Source: Agromyces sp. Root81 | GTDB taxonomy: Bacteria > Actinomycetota > Actinomycetes > Actinomycetales > Microbacteriaceae | Direction: 5' to 3' | NCBI RefSeq assembly: GCF_001429165.1 | Contig: NZ_LMIR01000001.1 | Span: 766,875-830,874 of the forward strand | DNA: 64,000 nucleotides | Shown: piece after piece, positions 29,562-39,102 of the stretch | Layout: each line of letters begins with the position of its first letter | Position numbering within the stretch: the first letter of the stretch is position 1 | Made by a program: the position numbers and the translations under genes | The notes under the pieces: generated by a model | The model's input: only the letters and a program-made list of their open reading frames with translations | What the model was told of the DNA's origin: nothing | Database searches by the model: none

Positions 29562-30026
29562 ATGCCCGACTACCGCGAGAAACTCTGGCCGACGCCGTGG
29601 ATCTACATCGCCAGCCTGCTGCTCATCCCCTCCAGCATCCTCGTGCTGGCGCCCGTCTCGATGCCGGCCGGCATCGCCACCGGCGTCATCCTCTATGGCG
29701 CGACCGTCGCAGCGCTCAGCGTGACCGCGCCCGTCATCGAGGTGGCAGAGGGCCGGCTCCGCGCCGGTCGCGCCTCGATCGCCCTCGCCGACACGGGCAT
29801 CGCGACCGGGGCGACGGATGCCGCAGCTCGCGTCGAACGGGGCACGGGTCTCGATGCCAGGGCGTTCCTCGTGATCCGCGGCTGGGTGCAGCCCGTCGTG
29901 CGGGTGCCGATCACCGACCCGACGGATCCGACGCCGTACTGGCTCATCTCGACGCGTCATCCGAAAGAACTGGCCGCCGCGATCAATGGATCACGACGGC
30001 CTGAGCGTACCGAGCCGGGCGTCTAG
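29562..30026 (+). CDS. DUF3093 family membrane protein
   Basis: A 154-residue protein with the usual DUF3093 opening YREKLWPTPWIY followed by two membrane helices (ASLLLIPSSILVLAPVSM and IATGVILYGATVAALSV). The C-terminal domain holds GWVQPVVRVPITDPTDPTPYW and the ending WLISTRHPKELAAAI. Function unknown. Its stop overlaps that of the opposing DUF4193 gene. Confidence 0.88.
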   Translation: MPDYREKLWPTPWIYIASLLLIPSSILVLAPVSMPAGIATGVILYGATVAALSVTAPVIEVAEGRLRAGRASIALADTGIATGATDAAARVERGTGLDARAFLVIRGWVQPVVRVPITDPTDPTPYWLISTRHPKELAAAINGSRRPERTEPGV

Positions 30027-30316
30027 GACGCGCACTCCATGCAGATCGGTCCGAGCTTCGTCTCGTGGTCCATCTGCGAACGGTGCTTCACCAGGAAGCA
30101 GTTCACGCAGGTGAACTCGTCGGCTTGCGGCGGAAGCACCACGACGTCGAGTTCGACGTCGGAGAGATCGGCACCAGCGAGGTCGAACCCACCGGGGTTA
30201 TCGGCGTCGTCGACATCCACTACGCCCGACATCTTGTCGGGGACGCGCTCCTTGAGGGCCTCGATCGACTCGGAGTCGTCTTCGGTCTTCCTCGGTGCGT
30301 CGTAATCCGTTGCCAT
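30023..30316 (-). CDS. DUF4193 family zinc-ribbon protein
   Basis: A 97-residue acidic protein beginning MATDYDAPRK. The C-terminal third has FTCVNCFLVKHRSQ and GPICMECAS, a CxxC...CxxC zinc-ribbon-like pair. DUF4193 members are actinobacterial and uncharacterised; the fold suggests nucleic-acid or protein binding. Tail-to-tail overlap of a few bases with the DUF3093 gene. Confidence 0.88.
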   Translation of the reverse strand: MATDYDAPRKTEDDSESIEALKERVPDKMSGVVDVDDADNPGGFDLAGADLSDVELDVVVLPPQADEFTCVNCFLVKHRSQMDHETKLGPICMECAS

Positions 30317-30511
30317 TCCCATCCATTTCTTCATCGCCGATGATTCGGCGGCCATAGTCTGCATCAAATCGGTGGCGTTAGCAAACCACTTTCGCAGCGT
30401 TTCCACAGCTGCTCCGTGCTCAACTTCCGGCGCGCCCGGGCTATTCCCACGAGCACACATCAGGACGTGGCATCCTTGGGCGGAGACGAAGGCACGGAAG
30501 GGCTTGTCGCG

Positions 30512-31579
30512 ATGCAGGAACTCAAGGTAATCGGAGTCGAGAACGGCGCGTTGCTCGCCGCCTCCGACGATGGAGCGCGCTTCCGGATCGAGATCGACGA
30601 GGTACTGCAATCTCGCATCCGCCAGGCGCAGCCCGAACAGCACACCGGTCCGAAACCCTCACCCCGCGAGGTGCAGGCGCACATTCGTGCAGGGATGTCC
30701 GCCGAGGAGGTCGCACAGGTCACCGGGGCGTCGATCGACTACATCCGCCGCTTCGAGGGGCCGGTGCTCGCCGAGCGCGAACACATGGTCACCTCCGCCC
30801 TCGCCGTCCCCGTGCACGTCACCCCCGAGGCCGATCCGGCCGATGAGCAGCCCGTCTTCGGCGGCGTCATCCGCGAGCGACTCGCGCAGCTCGGCGCCCA
30901 CGGCGAACGCTGGGCGAGCTGGAAGGACGAGGAGCGCGGCTGGATCATCAAGCTCGAGTTCACCGCGGAGACCATCGACCACGACGCGCGCTGGAGTTTC
31001 GAGCCCCGCAAGCAGTCGCTGCAGCCGCTGAACTCCGAGGCGATCACGCTCTCGCAGCAGGGCGAGATGAAGGGCGGGCTCATCCCCCGCCTCCGCGCCG
31101 TCGGACCCGACTCAGAGGAGTCGCGCTTCGACAGCGGCGCCTTCACGTTCGAGGAGCCCGAGCACGGCGACTTCGACACGGCACCGCACCTCGAGCCGCT
31201 TCCGTACGCGCGCACGCCCCAGGCCTCGAGCCCGGCGGTCGCACGTGCGGCGATCAAGCGAGCGGATGAGCCGAAGCAGTCGCTCGGCGAGACCGCCGAC
31301 CTGCTCGAGGCTCTGCGTCGCCGTCGCGGCGAACGCGAGGCGGCGGGCAGCGAGCCCGAACGTCAGCAGGCACCGCTCGCCCCGACCCCGGTGCAGGAGA
31401 CCCAGGAGTCGGAACAGTCCGCCGAGGAGAAGCCGGGCGCCGCTGCTCGCAGCATCTGGGGCGGCAAGGGCGTCTCGAGCAACTCCGGTGCTCGCGGCAG
31501 CGCCAAGAAGGGCCGCGCATCGATGCCGAGCTGGGACGAGATCGTCTTCGGCGCACGCACCGACGACGACCTCGCCTGA
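30512..31579 (+). CDS. sepH: Septation protein SepH
   Basis: A 355-residue protein. The N-terminal DUF3071 domain (~1-170) starts MQELKVIGVENGALLAAS and has a helix-turn-helix, VQAHIRAGMSAEEVAQVTGA followed by YIRRFEGPVLAERE. The C-terminal half is long, disordered and rich in Glu, Gln, Ala and Arg. In Streptomyces SepH binds FtsZ and promotes filament assembly; that activity is transferred by homology. ATG 30512 matches the conserved start. Confidence 0.93.
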   Translation: MQELKVIGVENGALLAASDDGARFRIEIDEVLQSRIRQAQPEQHTGPKPSPREVQAHIRAGMSAEEVAQVTGASIDYIRRFEGPVLAEREHMVTSALAVPVHVTPEADPADEQPVFGGVIRERLAQLGAHGERWASWKDEERGWIIKLEFTAETIDHDARWSFEPRKQSLQPLNSEAITLSQQGEMKGGLIPRLRAVGPDSEESRFDSGAFTFEEPEHGDFDTAPHLEPLPYARTPQASSPAVARAAIKRADEPKQSLGETADLLEALRRRRGEREAAGSEPERQQAPLAPTPVQETQESEQSAEEKPGAAARSIWGGKGVSSNSGARGSAKKGRASMPSWDEIVFGARTDDDLA

Positions 31580-31636
31580 CCTCGCGACCGAACCCGCTCC
31601 TGCGTCGATCTCGACCGATCGACGATCGCACCCTCC

Positions 31637-31669
31637 GAACGCCGCCGAGCCTCGTGCTCGGCGGCGTTC
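31637..31669 (+). terminator. Terminator of sepH
   Basis: GAACGCCGCCGAGC pairs perfectly (14 bp) with GCTCGGCGGCGTTC across CTCGT, 58 bases after the sepH stop. Confidence 0.8.
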
Positions 31670-31694
31670 CGCATGCGCGCACCCGGTGTTACGA

Positions 31695-31710
31695 TCGAAC
31701 ATATCTTCGA
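31695..31710 (+). promoter_or_regulatory. Putative SOS (LexA) box
   Basis: TCGAAC-ATAT-CTTCGA differs at one position from the actinobacterial LexA consensus TCGAAC-N4-GTTCGA. It lies 16 bases before the DUF6504 ATG, where a bound repressor would block the promoter. Confidence 0.65.
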
Positions 31711-31725
31711 ATCGGTGAGGTGCCC

Positions 31726-32010
31726 ATGTCGCTCGTGCAGGAGTACGTCGAGCTCTGGACGAGCGACGACGGCCGCCCCGAGCGTCTCGTGTGGCGGTCC
31801 CGCCGGTTCCGCGTGAACGACACTCCAACGACCCTCGTCGGCCCGTGCGACTGGTGGGCGCCGGTGGCCGGGTACGACGTCGCGCCCGGCCGGCCGCCGC
31901 TGCAGATCACCGGATGGCGCTTCCAGGCCAGCGCCGACGACGGGGAGACGCACGTGTTCGACGTTCGCCGTCACGACGGCCGCTGGGAGCTCGTGCGCGT
32001 CTTCGACTGA
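31726..32010 (+). CDS. DUF6504-like small protein, probably SOS-regulated
   Basis: A 94-residue basic protein reading YVELWTSDDGRPERLVWRSRRFRVNDT, then WWAPVAGYDVAPGRPPL and WELVRVFD. This resembles DUF6504 proteins, which I recall next to Y-family polymerase or dnaE2 genes in actinobacteria. Here it stands alone, with its own SOS-like box. It has no catalytic motif; many Trp and Arg residues suggest a small beta-barrel binding DNA or a polymerase. Confidence 0.65.
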   Translation: MSLVQEYVELWTSDDGRPERLVWRSRRFRVNDTPTTLVGPCDWWAPVAGYDVAPGRPPLQITGWRFQASADDGETHVFDVRRHDGRWELVRVFD

Positions 32011-33180
32011 CTAGACGGGCTCCGCGTCGAGATCGCGCTCGTCGTCGCCTGAGCGGCGTGCTGCGGCCGCTGGCGGCGTCGCTGCGCCCGCCCCTGCGGG
32101 TGCGGCCGGGCGGCCGAGCCACAGCATCAGCACGCCGCCGACGGCGAGCCCCCAGAATGCGGAGCCGATTCCGACGACGGCGACCCCCGATGCCGTCACG
32201 AGGAACGTGCCGATCGCGGTGATCCGCTGGCTCGGGTCCTCGAAGGCTCCGGTCAGCGCGGTGACCATGGCCCCGAGCAGGGCGAGCCCGGCGACCGCGG
32301 TGATGACGATCGGCGGTGACGCCTGCACGACGGCGGCCGCGAGACCGGCGCCGGCGCCGAGCACGAGGTAGACGATGCCCGAGGTGAACGTGGCCACCCA
32401 CCGTCGACGGGGGTCGGGGTTCGACTCGGGGCTCGCCATGATCGCCGCGGTGATGGCGGCGAGGTTGAGCGCGTGGCCGCCGGCGAATGCCGCCGCCGTC
32501 GAGGCGACGCCCGAGGCGACGAGCACCGGCCGCGGCGCGAGCCGGTAGCCGAACGTCGACATCACGGCGAACCCCGGCACGTTCTGCCCGGCCATCGTCA
32601 CGATGAAGAGCGGGAGACCGAGACTCACGATCACGAACGGGTCGAAGACGGGCGCCACGAACTGGAGCTGCGGCCGCACGGCCTCGCTCTCGAGCACCGC
32701 GGGTCCGGCCAGCACGGCGATGCCGATCACGGCGACGAGCATCGCCGCGGGCACGGCCCACCGCGGGGCGAGGCGCGCGAGCAAGAGCCACACGAGCACC
32801 ATGGGCACGGCGATCGCCGGCTGCTCGACCGCGGCGAACACCGGGGCCACGCAGATCGGGAAGAGGATGCCGGCGAGCATGGCGCTCGCGATCGGCTTCG
32901 GAATGCTCGTGATCGCCCGGCCGAGCGCCGGCCAGAGCCCTGCGAGCACGATGAGCGCGCCGCAGACGATGAAGGCGCCGATCGCGGCGGCGAACTCCTG
33001 CGTGGTGGCCGCGGCGGCCACGAGCAGCGCCGCGCCCGGGGTCGACCAGGCGAACGAGACCGGCATGCGCGTGATGAGCGGCAGCACGATGCACAGGAGA
33101 CCGGTGGCGATGCAGAGCGCGAAGAGTCCGGACGCCGCCTGCGTCTCCGAAGCTCCAACGGCGGTGAGGCCCGCGATCAC
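32011..33180 (-). CDS. BenE-type benzoate/H+ symporter family transporter
   Basis: At least 389 residues, about 11 membrane helices, with the family motif MPVSFAWSTPGAALL and the segments PKPIASAMLAGILFPICVAP and TMAGQNVPGFAVMSTFGY. BenE proteins import aromatic acids; the substrate here is inferred only. The only normal start is GTG 33180, yet the frame stays open upstream to the clpX stop and encodes FASSFAL and VVAGVIAAITG, which match the first helix of the family. The true start may be non-canonical. A ~45-residue Ala/Pro/Asp C-terminal tail is unusual. Confidence 0.85.
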   Translation of the reverse strand: MIAGLTAVGASETQAASGLFALCIATGLLCIVLPLITRMPVSFAWSTPGAALLVAAAATTQEFAAAIGAFIVCGALIVLAGLWPALGRAITSIPKPIASAMLAGILFPICVAPVFAAVEQPAIAVPMVLVWLLLARLAPRWAVPAAMLVAVIGIAVLAGPAVLESEAVRPQLQFVAPVFDPFVIVSLGLPLFIVTMAGQNVPGFAVMSTFGYRLAPRPVLVASGVASTAAAFAGGHALNLAAITAAIMASPESNPDPRRRWVATFTSGIVYLVLGAGAGLAAAVVQASPPIVITAVAGLALLGAMVTALTGAFEDPSQRITAIGTFLVTASGVAVVGIGSAFWGLAVGGVLMLWLGRPAAPAGAGAATPPAAAARRSGDDERDLDAEPV

Positions 33181-33270
33181 CAGTGCGAACGAGCTCGCGA
33201 AACCGGTGATGGCCGCGATGACGCCGGCGACGACGGTGTGGAAGATGGGCGGAGCTCGCTCTCGACCGGG

Positions 33271-34548
<1,278 letters not shown>

Positions 34549-34662
34549 CGAAACCCTCCCAGTCGACGAGTCTGTTCCGAGCCTAGCCCGAGAACGGGCC
34601 GATCGAGGGTAGCCTGCGGGATTCGACACGCTCGGTCGTTCGCGGGTCGCGAACCGGGACGT

Positions 34663-35418
34663 TCAGTCGAGGAGGTGCCGCAGATATCGCCGCGGGTCGT
34701 CGAGGTACCCTCGCCAGTGCGAGACCAGTTCGAGCTCCTCCCACGTCGTCTCGCGCATGCCCCACTCCCCCAGTTCGAGGATCGTGGCGCCCGGCACCGA
34801 GGCGAGCACGGGCGAGTGCGTCGCGCAGATGACCTGAGTGCCGCGCGACACCATGCGGTCGAGCCCGGCGATCCAGCCGAGGATCGACGAGAAGGAGAGC
34901 GCCGCCTCGGGCTCGTCGAGGCAGACGAGGCCGGCGAGGTACTGCGGGTGATTGAGCTTGTTGTCGAGCAGGTCGTTGAACGACTCCCCGTGACTCAGCG
35001 AGTGCAGGTGCCGGTCGGGGCTGTCGGGCAGCGCCTCGAGGTAGCTGTAGTAGCCGTGCATCGTCTCGGCGCGGAGGAAGAAGCCCCACCTCGGCGCCGA
35101 CGGGCTGCGCTCGATGCGGAGCCACTCCGAGAGCGGCGACTCGCTCGGTCGCGTGGAATGCCCGCCGTTGTTGCTGCCGCCTTCGGGCGGCAGCCCGTAC
35201 GCCGTCGCGATGCCCTCGAGCAGGGTCGACTTGCCGCTGCCGTTCTCGCCCACGAGGAACGTCAGGCCCGGAGCGAACTCGATGCCGCCGTCGCCGATCA
35301 GCTGATCGATCGCGGGAATGCTCGCCGGCCATGCGACACGGTCGATCGCGGCATCCGGATACAGCGAAACGCGGCGGATGGCCCGGCTGTCGTGCAGCCA
35401 GTCATCCGCCGCGTTCAC
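34663..35418 (-). CDS. ABC/Rad50-type AAA ATPase between clpP2 and clpX
   Basis: A 251-residue soluble ATPase starting at GTG 35418. Walker A is LTFLVGENGSGKSTLLEG, the ABC signature region LSHGESFNDLL, Walker B LAGLVCLDEPEAALS and the switch His CATHSPV. It lacks membrane or substrate domains and is close to small Rad50/SMC-like predicted ATPases. It sits 10 bases after clpP2 and 114 before clpX, co-directional with both, so it is probably transcribed with the protease genes. A role in proteolysis is only suggested by position. Confidence 0.8.
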   Translation of the reverse strand: MNAADDWLHDSRAIRRVSLYPDAAIDRVAWPASIPAIDQLIGDGGIEFAPGLTFLVGENGSGKSTLLEGIATAYGLPPEGGSNNGGHSTRPSESPLSEWLRIERSPSAPRWGFFLRAETMHGYYSYLEALPDSPDRHLHSLSHGESFNDLLDNKLNHPQYLAGLVCLDEPEAALSFSSILGWIAGLDRMVSRGTQVICATHSPVLASVPGATILELGEWGMRETTWEELELVSHWRGYLDDPRRYLRHLLD

Positions 35419-35428
35419 GGTGCGAGCG

Positions 35429-36097
35429 CTATCGCGCGATCGCCGGCAGGCTCTTGCGGGAGCTGAGCACCTGGTCGATGAGACCGTACTCGAGCGCCTC
35501 GTTCGCCGACAGGATCTTGTCGCGGTCGATGTCGGTGTGCACCTGCTCGGGCGTGCGGTTCGAGTGATGCGAGAGCGTCTCCTCGAGCCACGAGCGCATG
35601 CGCATGATCTCGGCTGCCTGGATCTCGATGTCAGATGCCTGACCGTGCCCCGCCTCGCCCATGGCGGGCTGGTGGATGAGCACGCGGGCGTTCGGCAGCG
35701 CAAGTCGCTTGCCCGGCGTGCCGGCTGCGGCGATCACGGCTGCGGCCGAGGCGGCCTGCCCGAGCACGACCGTCTGGATCTGCGGACGGATGTACTGCAT
35801 CGTGTCGTAGATCGCGGTCATGGCCGTGAAGGAGCCACCGGGCGAGTTGATGTAGAGGATGATGTCGCGGTCGGGGTCCATCGACTCCAGCACGAGCAGC
35901 TGCGCCATGATGTCGTCGGCGGATGCGTCGTCGACCTGCACGCCGAGGAAGATGATGCGGTCCTCGAAGAGCTTCGCGTAGGGGTCTTGGCGCTTGTAGC
36001 CGTAGGCCGTGCGCTCCTCGAAGCTCGGCAGGATGTAGCGCGAGCCCGGTGCCTGGACGCCGTTGAAGGCGGTGCCACCGAAAGCGGGGATGTTCAT
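35429..36097 (-). CDS. clpP2: ATP-dependent Clp protease proteolytic subunit ClpP2
   Basis: A 222-residue serine protease subunit. The catalytic Ser is in LGQAASAAAVI, the His in ARVLIHQPAMGE, and the Asp is in the HTDIDRDK region. SPGGSFTAMTAIYDTMQYI forms the oxyanion side. It has a longer N-terminus than ClpP1. Actinobacterial ClpP1 and ClpP2 form a mixed tetradecamer. 27 bases downstream of clpP1. Confidence 0.96.
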   Translation of the reverse strand: MNIPAFGGTAFNGVQAPGSRYILPSFEERTAYGYKRQDPYAKLFEDRIIFLGVQVDDASADDIMAQLLVLESMDPDRDIILYINSPGGSFTAMTAIYDTMQYIRPQIQTVVLGQAASAAAVIAAAGTPGKRLALPNARVLIHQPAMGEAGHGQASDIEIQAAEIMRMRSWLEETLSHHSNRTPEQVHTDIDRDKILSANEALEYGLIDQVLSSRKSLPAIAR

Positions 36098-36124
36098 TCG
36101 CTCGTTCTCTCTTCTCTCGAGTGC

Positions 36125-36709
36125 CTACGCCTGGGTTCCGCCGCCACCGGCCACGTCGAGGGCCGATTCGCGGATGTGGTCGACGAAGCCGTACTCGAGG
36201 GCCTCCTGCGCGTTGAACCAGCGGTCGCGGTCGCCGTCGGCGTTGATCTGCTCGACGGTCTTGCCCGTCTGCGCCGCGGTGATCTCCGCGAGTCGCTTCT
36301 TCATGTCGAGGATGAGCTGCGCCTGCGTCTGGATGTCGCTCGCGGTGCCGCCGAAGCCGCCGTGCGGCTGGTGCAGCAGCACGCGCGCGTTGGGGGTGAT
36401 GTACCGCTTGCCCTTGGTGCCGGCCGTCAGGAGCAGCTGCCCCATGGAGGCGGCCATGCCGATGCCGACGGTGACGATGTCGTTGGGCACGAACTGCATG
36501 GTGTCGTAGATCGCCATGCCCGCCGTGATCGAGCCACCGGGCGAGTTCACGTAGAGGTAGATGTCCTTCTTGGCATCTTCAGCGGCGAGCAGCAGCAGCT
36601 TCGCCGCGATCTCGTTCGCGTTGTCGTCGCGCACCTCGGAGCCAAGCCAGATGATGCGGTCCTTCAGCAGTCGATCGAAAACACCGGTGCCTGGTGTCGG
36701 TTCGGCCAT
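36125..36709 (-). CDS. clpP1: ATP-dependent Clp protease proteolytic subunit ClpP1
   Basis: A 194-residue subunit with the catalytic Ser in [10 protein letters not shown] and His in [11 protein letters not shown], the substrate strand [18 protein letters not shown] and the Asp region [11 protein letters not shown] 36709 (MAEPTPGTG) is preferred; an upstream in-frame start at 36739 is less likely. First gene of the clpP1-clpP2-ATPase-clpX run. Confidence 0.96.
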   Translation of the reverse strand: MAEPTPGTGVFDRLLKDRIIWLGSEVRDDNANEIAAKLLLLAAEDAKKDIYLYVNSPGGSITAGMAIYDTMQFVPNDIVTVGIGMAASMGQLLLTAGTKGKRYITPNARVLLHQPHGGFGGTASDIQTQAQLILDMKKRLAEITAAQTGKTVEQINADGDRDRWFNAQEALEYGFVDHIRESALDVAGGGGTQA

Positions 36710-36776
36710 GTGTCGCTCCGTTTCCGTTGTCGCGTTCACTCGAATCTATCCGGTGCAACGCGCGTGAACGGGGCTG

Positions 36777-36791
36777 TTCGCCCTAGGCGGA
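36777..36791 (-). promoter_or_regulatory. Possible ClgR-like operator upstream of clpP1
   Basis: CGCCCTAGGCG, ~70 bases before the clpP1 start, resembles the CGCY-N4-GCG core of ClgR operators that control clp genes in actinobacteria. It overlaps the end of the upstream TPR gene. Weak match. Confidence 0.25.
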
Positions 36792-37265
36792 TGCCGCGAG
36801 CTCCGCGGCGTATGCGGCGAGCGACACCCGATACCGCTGCGGGTGCGGCGCGAGGGCCGCGAGCGCCTCGGATGCCGCGAGGCGGGCGTCGCCCGCATCG
36901 ACCCGCGCGAGCGCTCGGAAGGCGATCACGGCATCGCGCAACTCACCCGCCTCGGGCTCGATCGCGTCGAGGAGGGCGATGGCCTCGAGCGGCCGCCCGA
37001 GGTTGCGGATCGTCGAGGCGAGCTGCAAGTGCGCCTGCACGCGTTCGGAGCCCGTGAGCCCACCCGCGATGGCCTCGCGGTAGAGCGGTTCGGCCTCGGC
37101 TTCGAGGCCCGCCGAGTCGCGGGCGCCCGCCTGCTCGAAGAGCGCGATCGGGTCGCCCTGCGGGCGTTCGGCCGCGAGCGCGTCGATGCGGCGGATCACC
37201 TCGTCGTCGCCGAGCGGCTGCGCCTCGGCCCAGACGGCGTCCACTCGTTGCTGCCACTGCGACAT
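36783..37265 (-). CDS. Tetratricopeptide-repeat protein
   Basis: A 160-residue all-helical protein. Residues ~40-130 contain degenerate TPR units (ALFEQAGARDSAGLEAEAEPLYREA, then AHLQLASTIRNLGRPLEAIALLD). It starts MSQWQQRVDAVWAEA. Such proteins mediate protein-protein contacts; the partner is unknown. It lies between trigger factor and clpP1 on the same strand, but terminators and gaps isolate it. Confidence 0.75.
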   Translation of the reverse strand: MSQWQQRVDAVWAEAQPLGDDEVIRRIDALAAERPQGDPIALFEQAGARDSAGLEAEAEPLYREAIAGGLTGSERVQAHLQLASTIRNLGRPLEAIALLDAIEPEAGELRDAVIAFRALARVDAGDARLAASEALAALAPHPQRYRVSLAAYAAELAASA

Positions 37266-37285
37266 CCGGTCCTCCTCGGACGAGA

Positions 37286-37316
37286 AACGGGGCCGAGCGA
37301 ATCGCCCGGCCCCGTT
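37286..37316 (-). terminator. Terminator of trigger factor gene
   Basis: AACGGGGCCG pairs with CGGCCCCGTT across an 11-base loop, immediately after the tig stop. Confidence 0.75.
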
Positions 37317-37334
37317 CAGGGTTCGATCACCGAA

Positions 37335-38798
37335 TTACTCGGCGTCGGCCGTCTTCGTTGCGCGCTTCTTCGGCGCGGGCTTCTCAGCGGCGGCCTCATC
37401 GGCGGCTGCGGCCTTCTTCGGCGCGCGCTTCTTCGGCGCGGGCTTCTCAGCGGCCTCGGCCTCTTCGACGATCTCTTCGGCCTCGTCGACGACCTCTGCC
37501 TCAGCCTCGGCCTCGGCAGCGGCGACGGCCGTGAACTCCGAGAGGTCGACGGGCTTGCCCGCGGCATCCGTCACCTTCGCCTTGCCGAGCGCGATCGCGA
37601 GCGCCTTGTTGCGCGCGACCTCGCCGACCATGGCGGGGATCTGGCCCTGCTGGCTCAGGATCTGCACGAACTCGTTGGGGTCCATGCCGTACTGGGCCGC
37701 ACCCTGCACGAGGTACTGGGTCAGCTCGTCCTGGCTGACCTGGACCTTCTCGGCCTCGGCGATCGTGTCGAGCAGGATCTGCGTCTTGAACGCCTTCTCG
37801 CTCGACTCGGCGACCTCTGCGCGGTGCTCGTCGTCTTCGAGACGGTTCTCGTTCTCGAGGTGACGGTGCACCTCGTCGTCGATGACCGCCTGCGCGACCG
37901 GCACCTCGACGAGCTCGAGGAGCTTGTCGACGAGGAGGTCGCGGGCCTGGCTGCCCTGGCCGAACGACTTGTTGCGGGCGACCTGCTCCTTGAGGCTGTC
38001 GGTCAGCTCGGCGAGCGTGTCGAACTCGCTCGCGATCTGCGCGAAGTCGTCGTCGGCTGCGGGGAGCTCGCGCTCCTTGACCGCGGAGACGGTGACGGTG
38101 ATCTCGGCGGTCTCGCCCTCGTGGTCGCCGCCCAGGAGCTTCGATGCGAAGGTCGTGGTCTCGCCTGCGGAGAGCGTGTCGAGGGCCTCGTCGATGCCCT
38201 CGATCAGGTCGCCCGAGCCGAGCTCGTACGAGATGCCGCTGGCGGTGTCGACCTCGGCGTCGTCGATCTTGGCGACGAGGTCGAGGGTCACGAAGTCGCC
38301 GGACTTGGCGGGACGGTCGACCGTGATGAGCGTGCCGAAGCGGCTGCGCAGACGGTCGAGCTCCTCAGCGACCTCGTCGTCCGCGACCTCGACGGAGTCG
38401 ACCGTGAGCTCGAGGCCGTCGTAGGCGGGCAGCTCGATCTCGGGCCGGACGTCGACCTCGATGGCGAGCAGCAGGTCGCCCGAGAAGTCCTTGTCGCTGG
38501 GCCACTCGACGATGTCGGCCTCGGGGCGGCCGAGGGGGCGCAGCTCGTGCTCGGCGACGGCCGCGCGGTAGAACCCGTCGAGGCCTTCGTTGACGGCGTG
38601 CTCGAGTACGGCGCCCTTGCCGACGCGCTGGTCGACGATGGGCGGCGGCACCTTGCCCTTGCGGAAGCCGGGCACGTTGATCTGCTCGGCGATGTGCTCG
38701 TACGCGTGGGCGATGCTGGGCTTCAGCTCCTCGGGCGTCACCGAGATGGTGAGCTTGGCGCGAGTGGGGCTCAGCTTCTCAACCGAAGTGGTCGGCAT
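37335..38798 (-). CDS. tig: Trigger factor with Lys/Ala-rich C-terminal extension
   Basis: A 487-residue ribosome-associated peptidyl-prolyl isomerase and chaperone. The ribosome-binding signature is in [16 protein letters not shown]. The FKBP-like domain is in the middle and a long helical C-domain ends near residue 430. The extra ~55 residues are a low-complexity tail with two copies of EKPAPKKRA, rich in Lys, Ala, Glu and Pro and resembling histone H1-like tails. ATG 38798 (MPTTSVEKL) is the conserved start. tRNA-Pro lies upstream on the same strand. Confidence 0.95.
   Translation of the reverse strand: MPTTSVEKLSPTRAKLTISVTPEELKPSIAHAYEHIAEQINVPGFRKGKVPPPIVDQRVGKGAVLEHAVNEGLDGFYRAAVAEHELRPLGRPEADIVEWPSDKDFSGDLLLAIEVDVRPEIELPAYDGLELTVDSVEVADDEVAEELDRLRSRFGTLITVDRPAKSGDFVTLDLVAKIDDAEVDTASGISYELGSGDLIEGIDEALDTLSAGETTTFASKLLGGDHEGETAEITVTVSAVKERELPAADDDFAQIASEFDTLAELTDSLKEQVARNKSFGQGSQARDLLVDKLLELVEVPVAQAVIDDEVHRHLENENRLEDDEHRAEVAESSEKAFKTQILLDTIAEAEKVQVSQDELTQYLVQGAAQYGMDPNEFVQILSQQGQIPAMVGEVARNKALAIALGKAKVTDAAGKPVDLSEFTAVAAAEAEAEAEVVDEAEEIVEEAEAAEKPAPKKRAPKKAAAADEAAAEKPAPKKRATKTADAE
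37366..37455. repeat. Internal direct repeat in the tig tail
   Basis: A ~25-base unit around CTTCGGCGCGGGCTTCTCAG occurs near 37370 and again near 37432, encoding the two EKPAPKKRA copies. Likely to vary in copy number between strains. Confidence 0.7.
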
Positions 38799-38847
38799 GT
38801 GGAAGTTCTCCTGTTGTGTGGAAGTTCGTGTCGAGTCGTGGAACTCG

Positions 38848-38921
38848 TCGGGGCGACAGGATTCGAACCTGCGACCTCCCGCTCCCAAAGCGGGCGCTCT
38901 ACCAAGCTGAGCTACGCCCCG
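38848..38921 (-). tRNA. tRNA-Pro (TGG)
   Basis: Acceptor CGGGGCG/CGCCCCG, D-arm TAGCTCAGCTTGGTAGAGC, anticodon loop TTTGGGA (anticodon TGG), T-arm AGGTTCGAATCCT. No encoded CCA. Located 50 bases upstream of tig. Confidence 0.93.
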
Positions 38922-39102
38922 AGTCGCGACTCAACTCGTCGATTCAGCCGCGCGGGCATGCCGAAGCATGCGTCAGACGGATGGACCCCCGAAAGTCTAC
39001 TGCACAGCGCAGGGCGCTCGTTGTGCACCGTCCAGCCCCGACGCGCAGGGGTTCTTGTGGATGAATCGCCCCGAGCGGCGCCTCCCGTGGCAGAGTGTCG
39101 CC

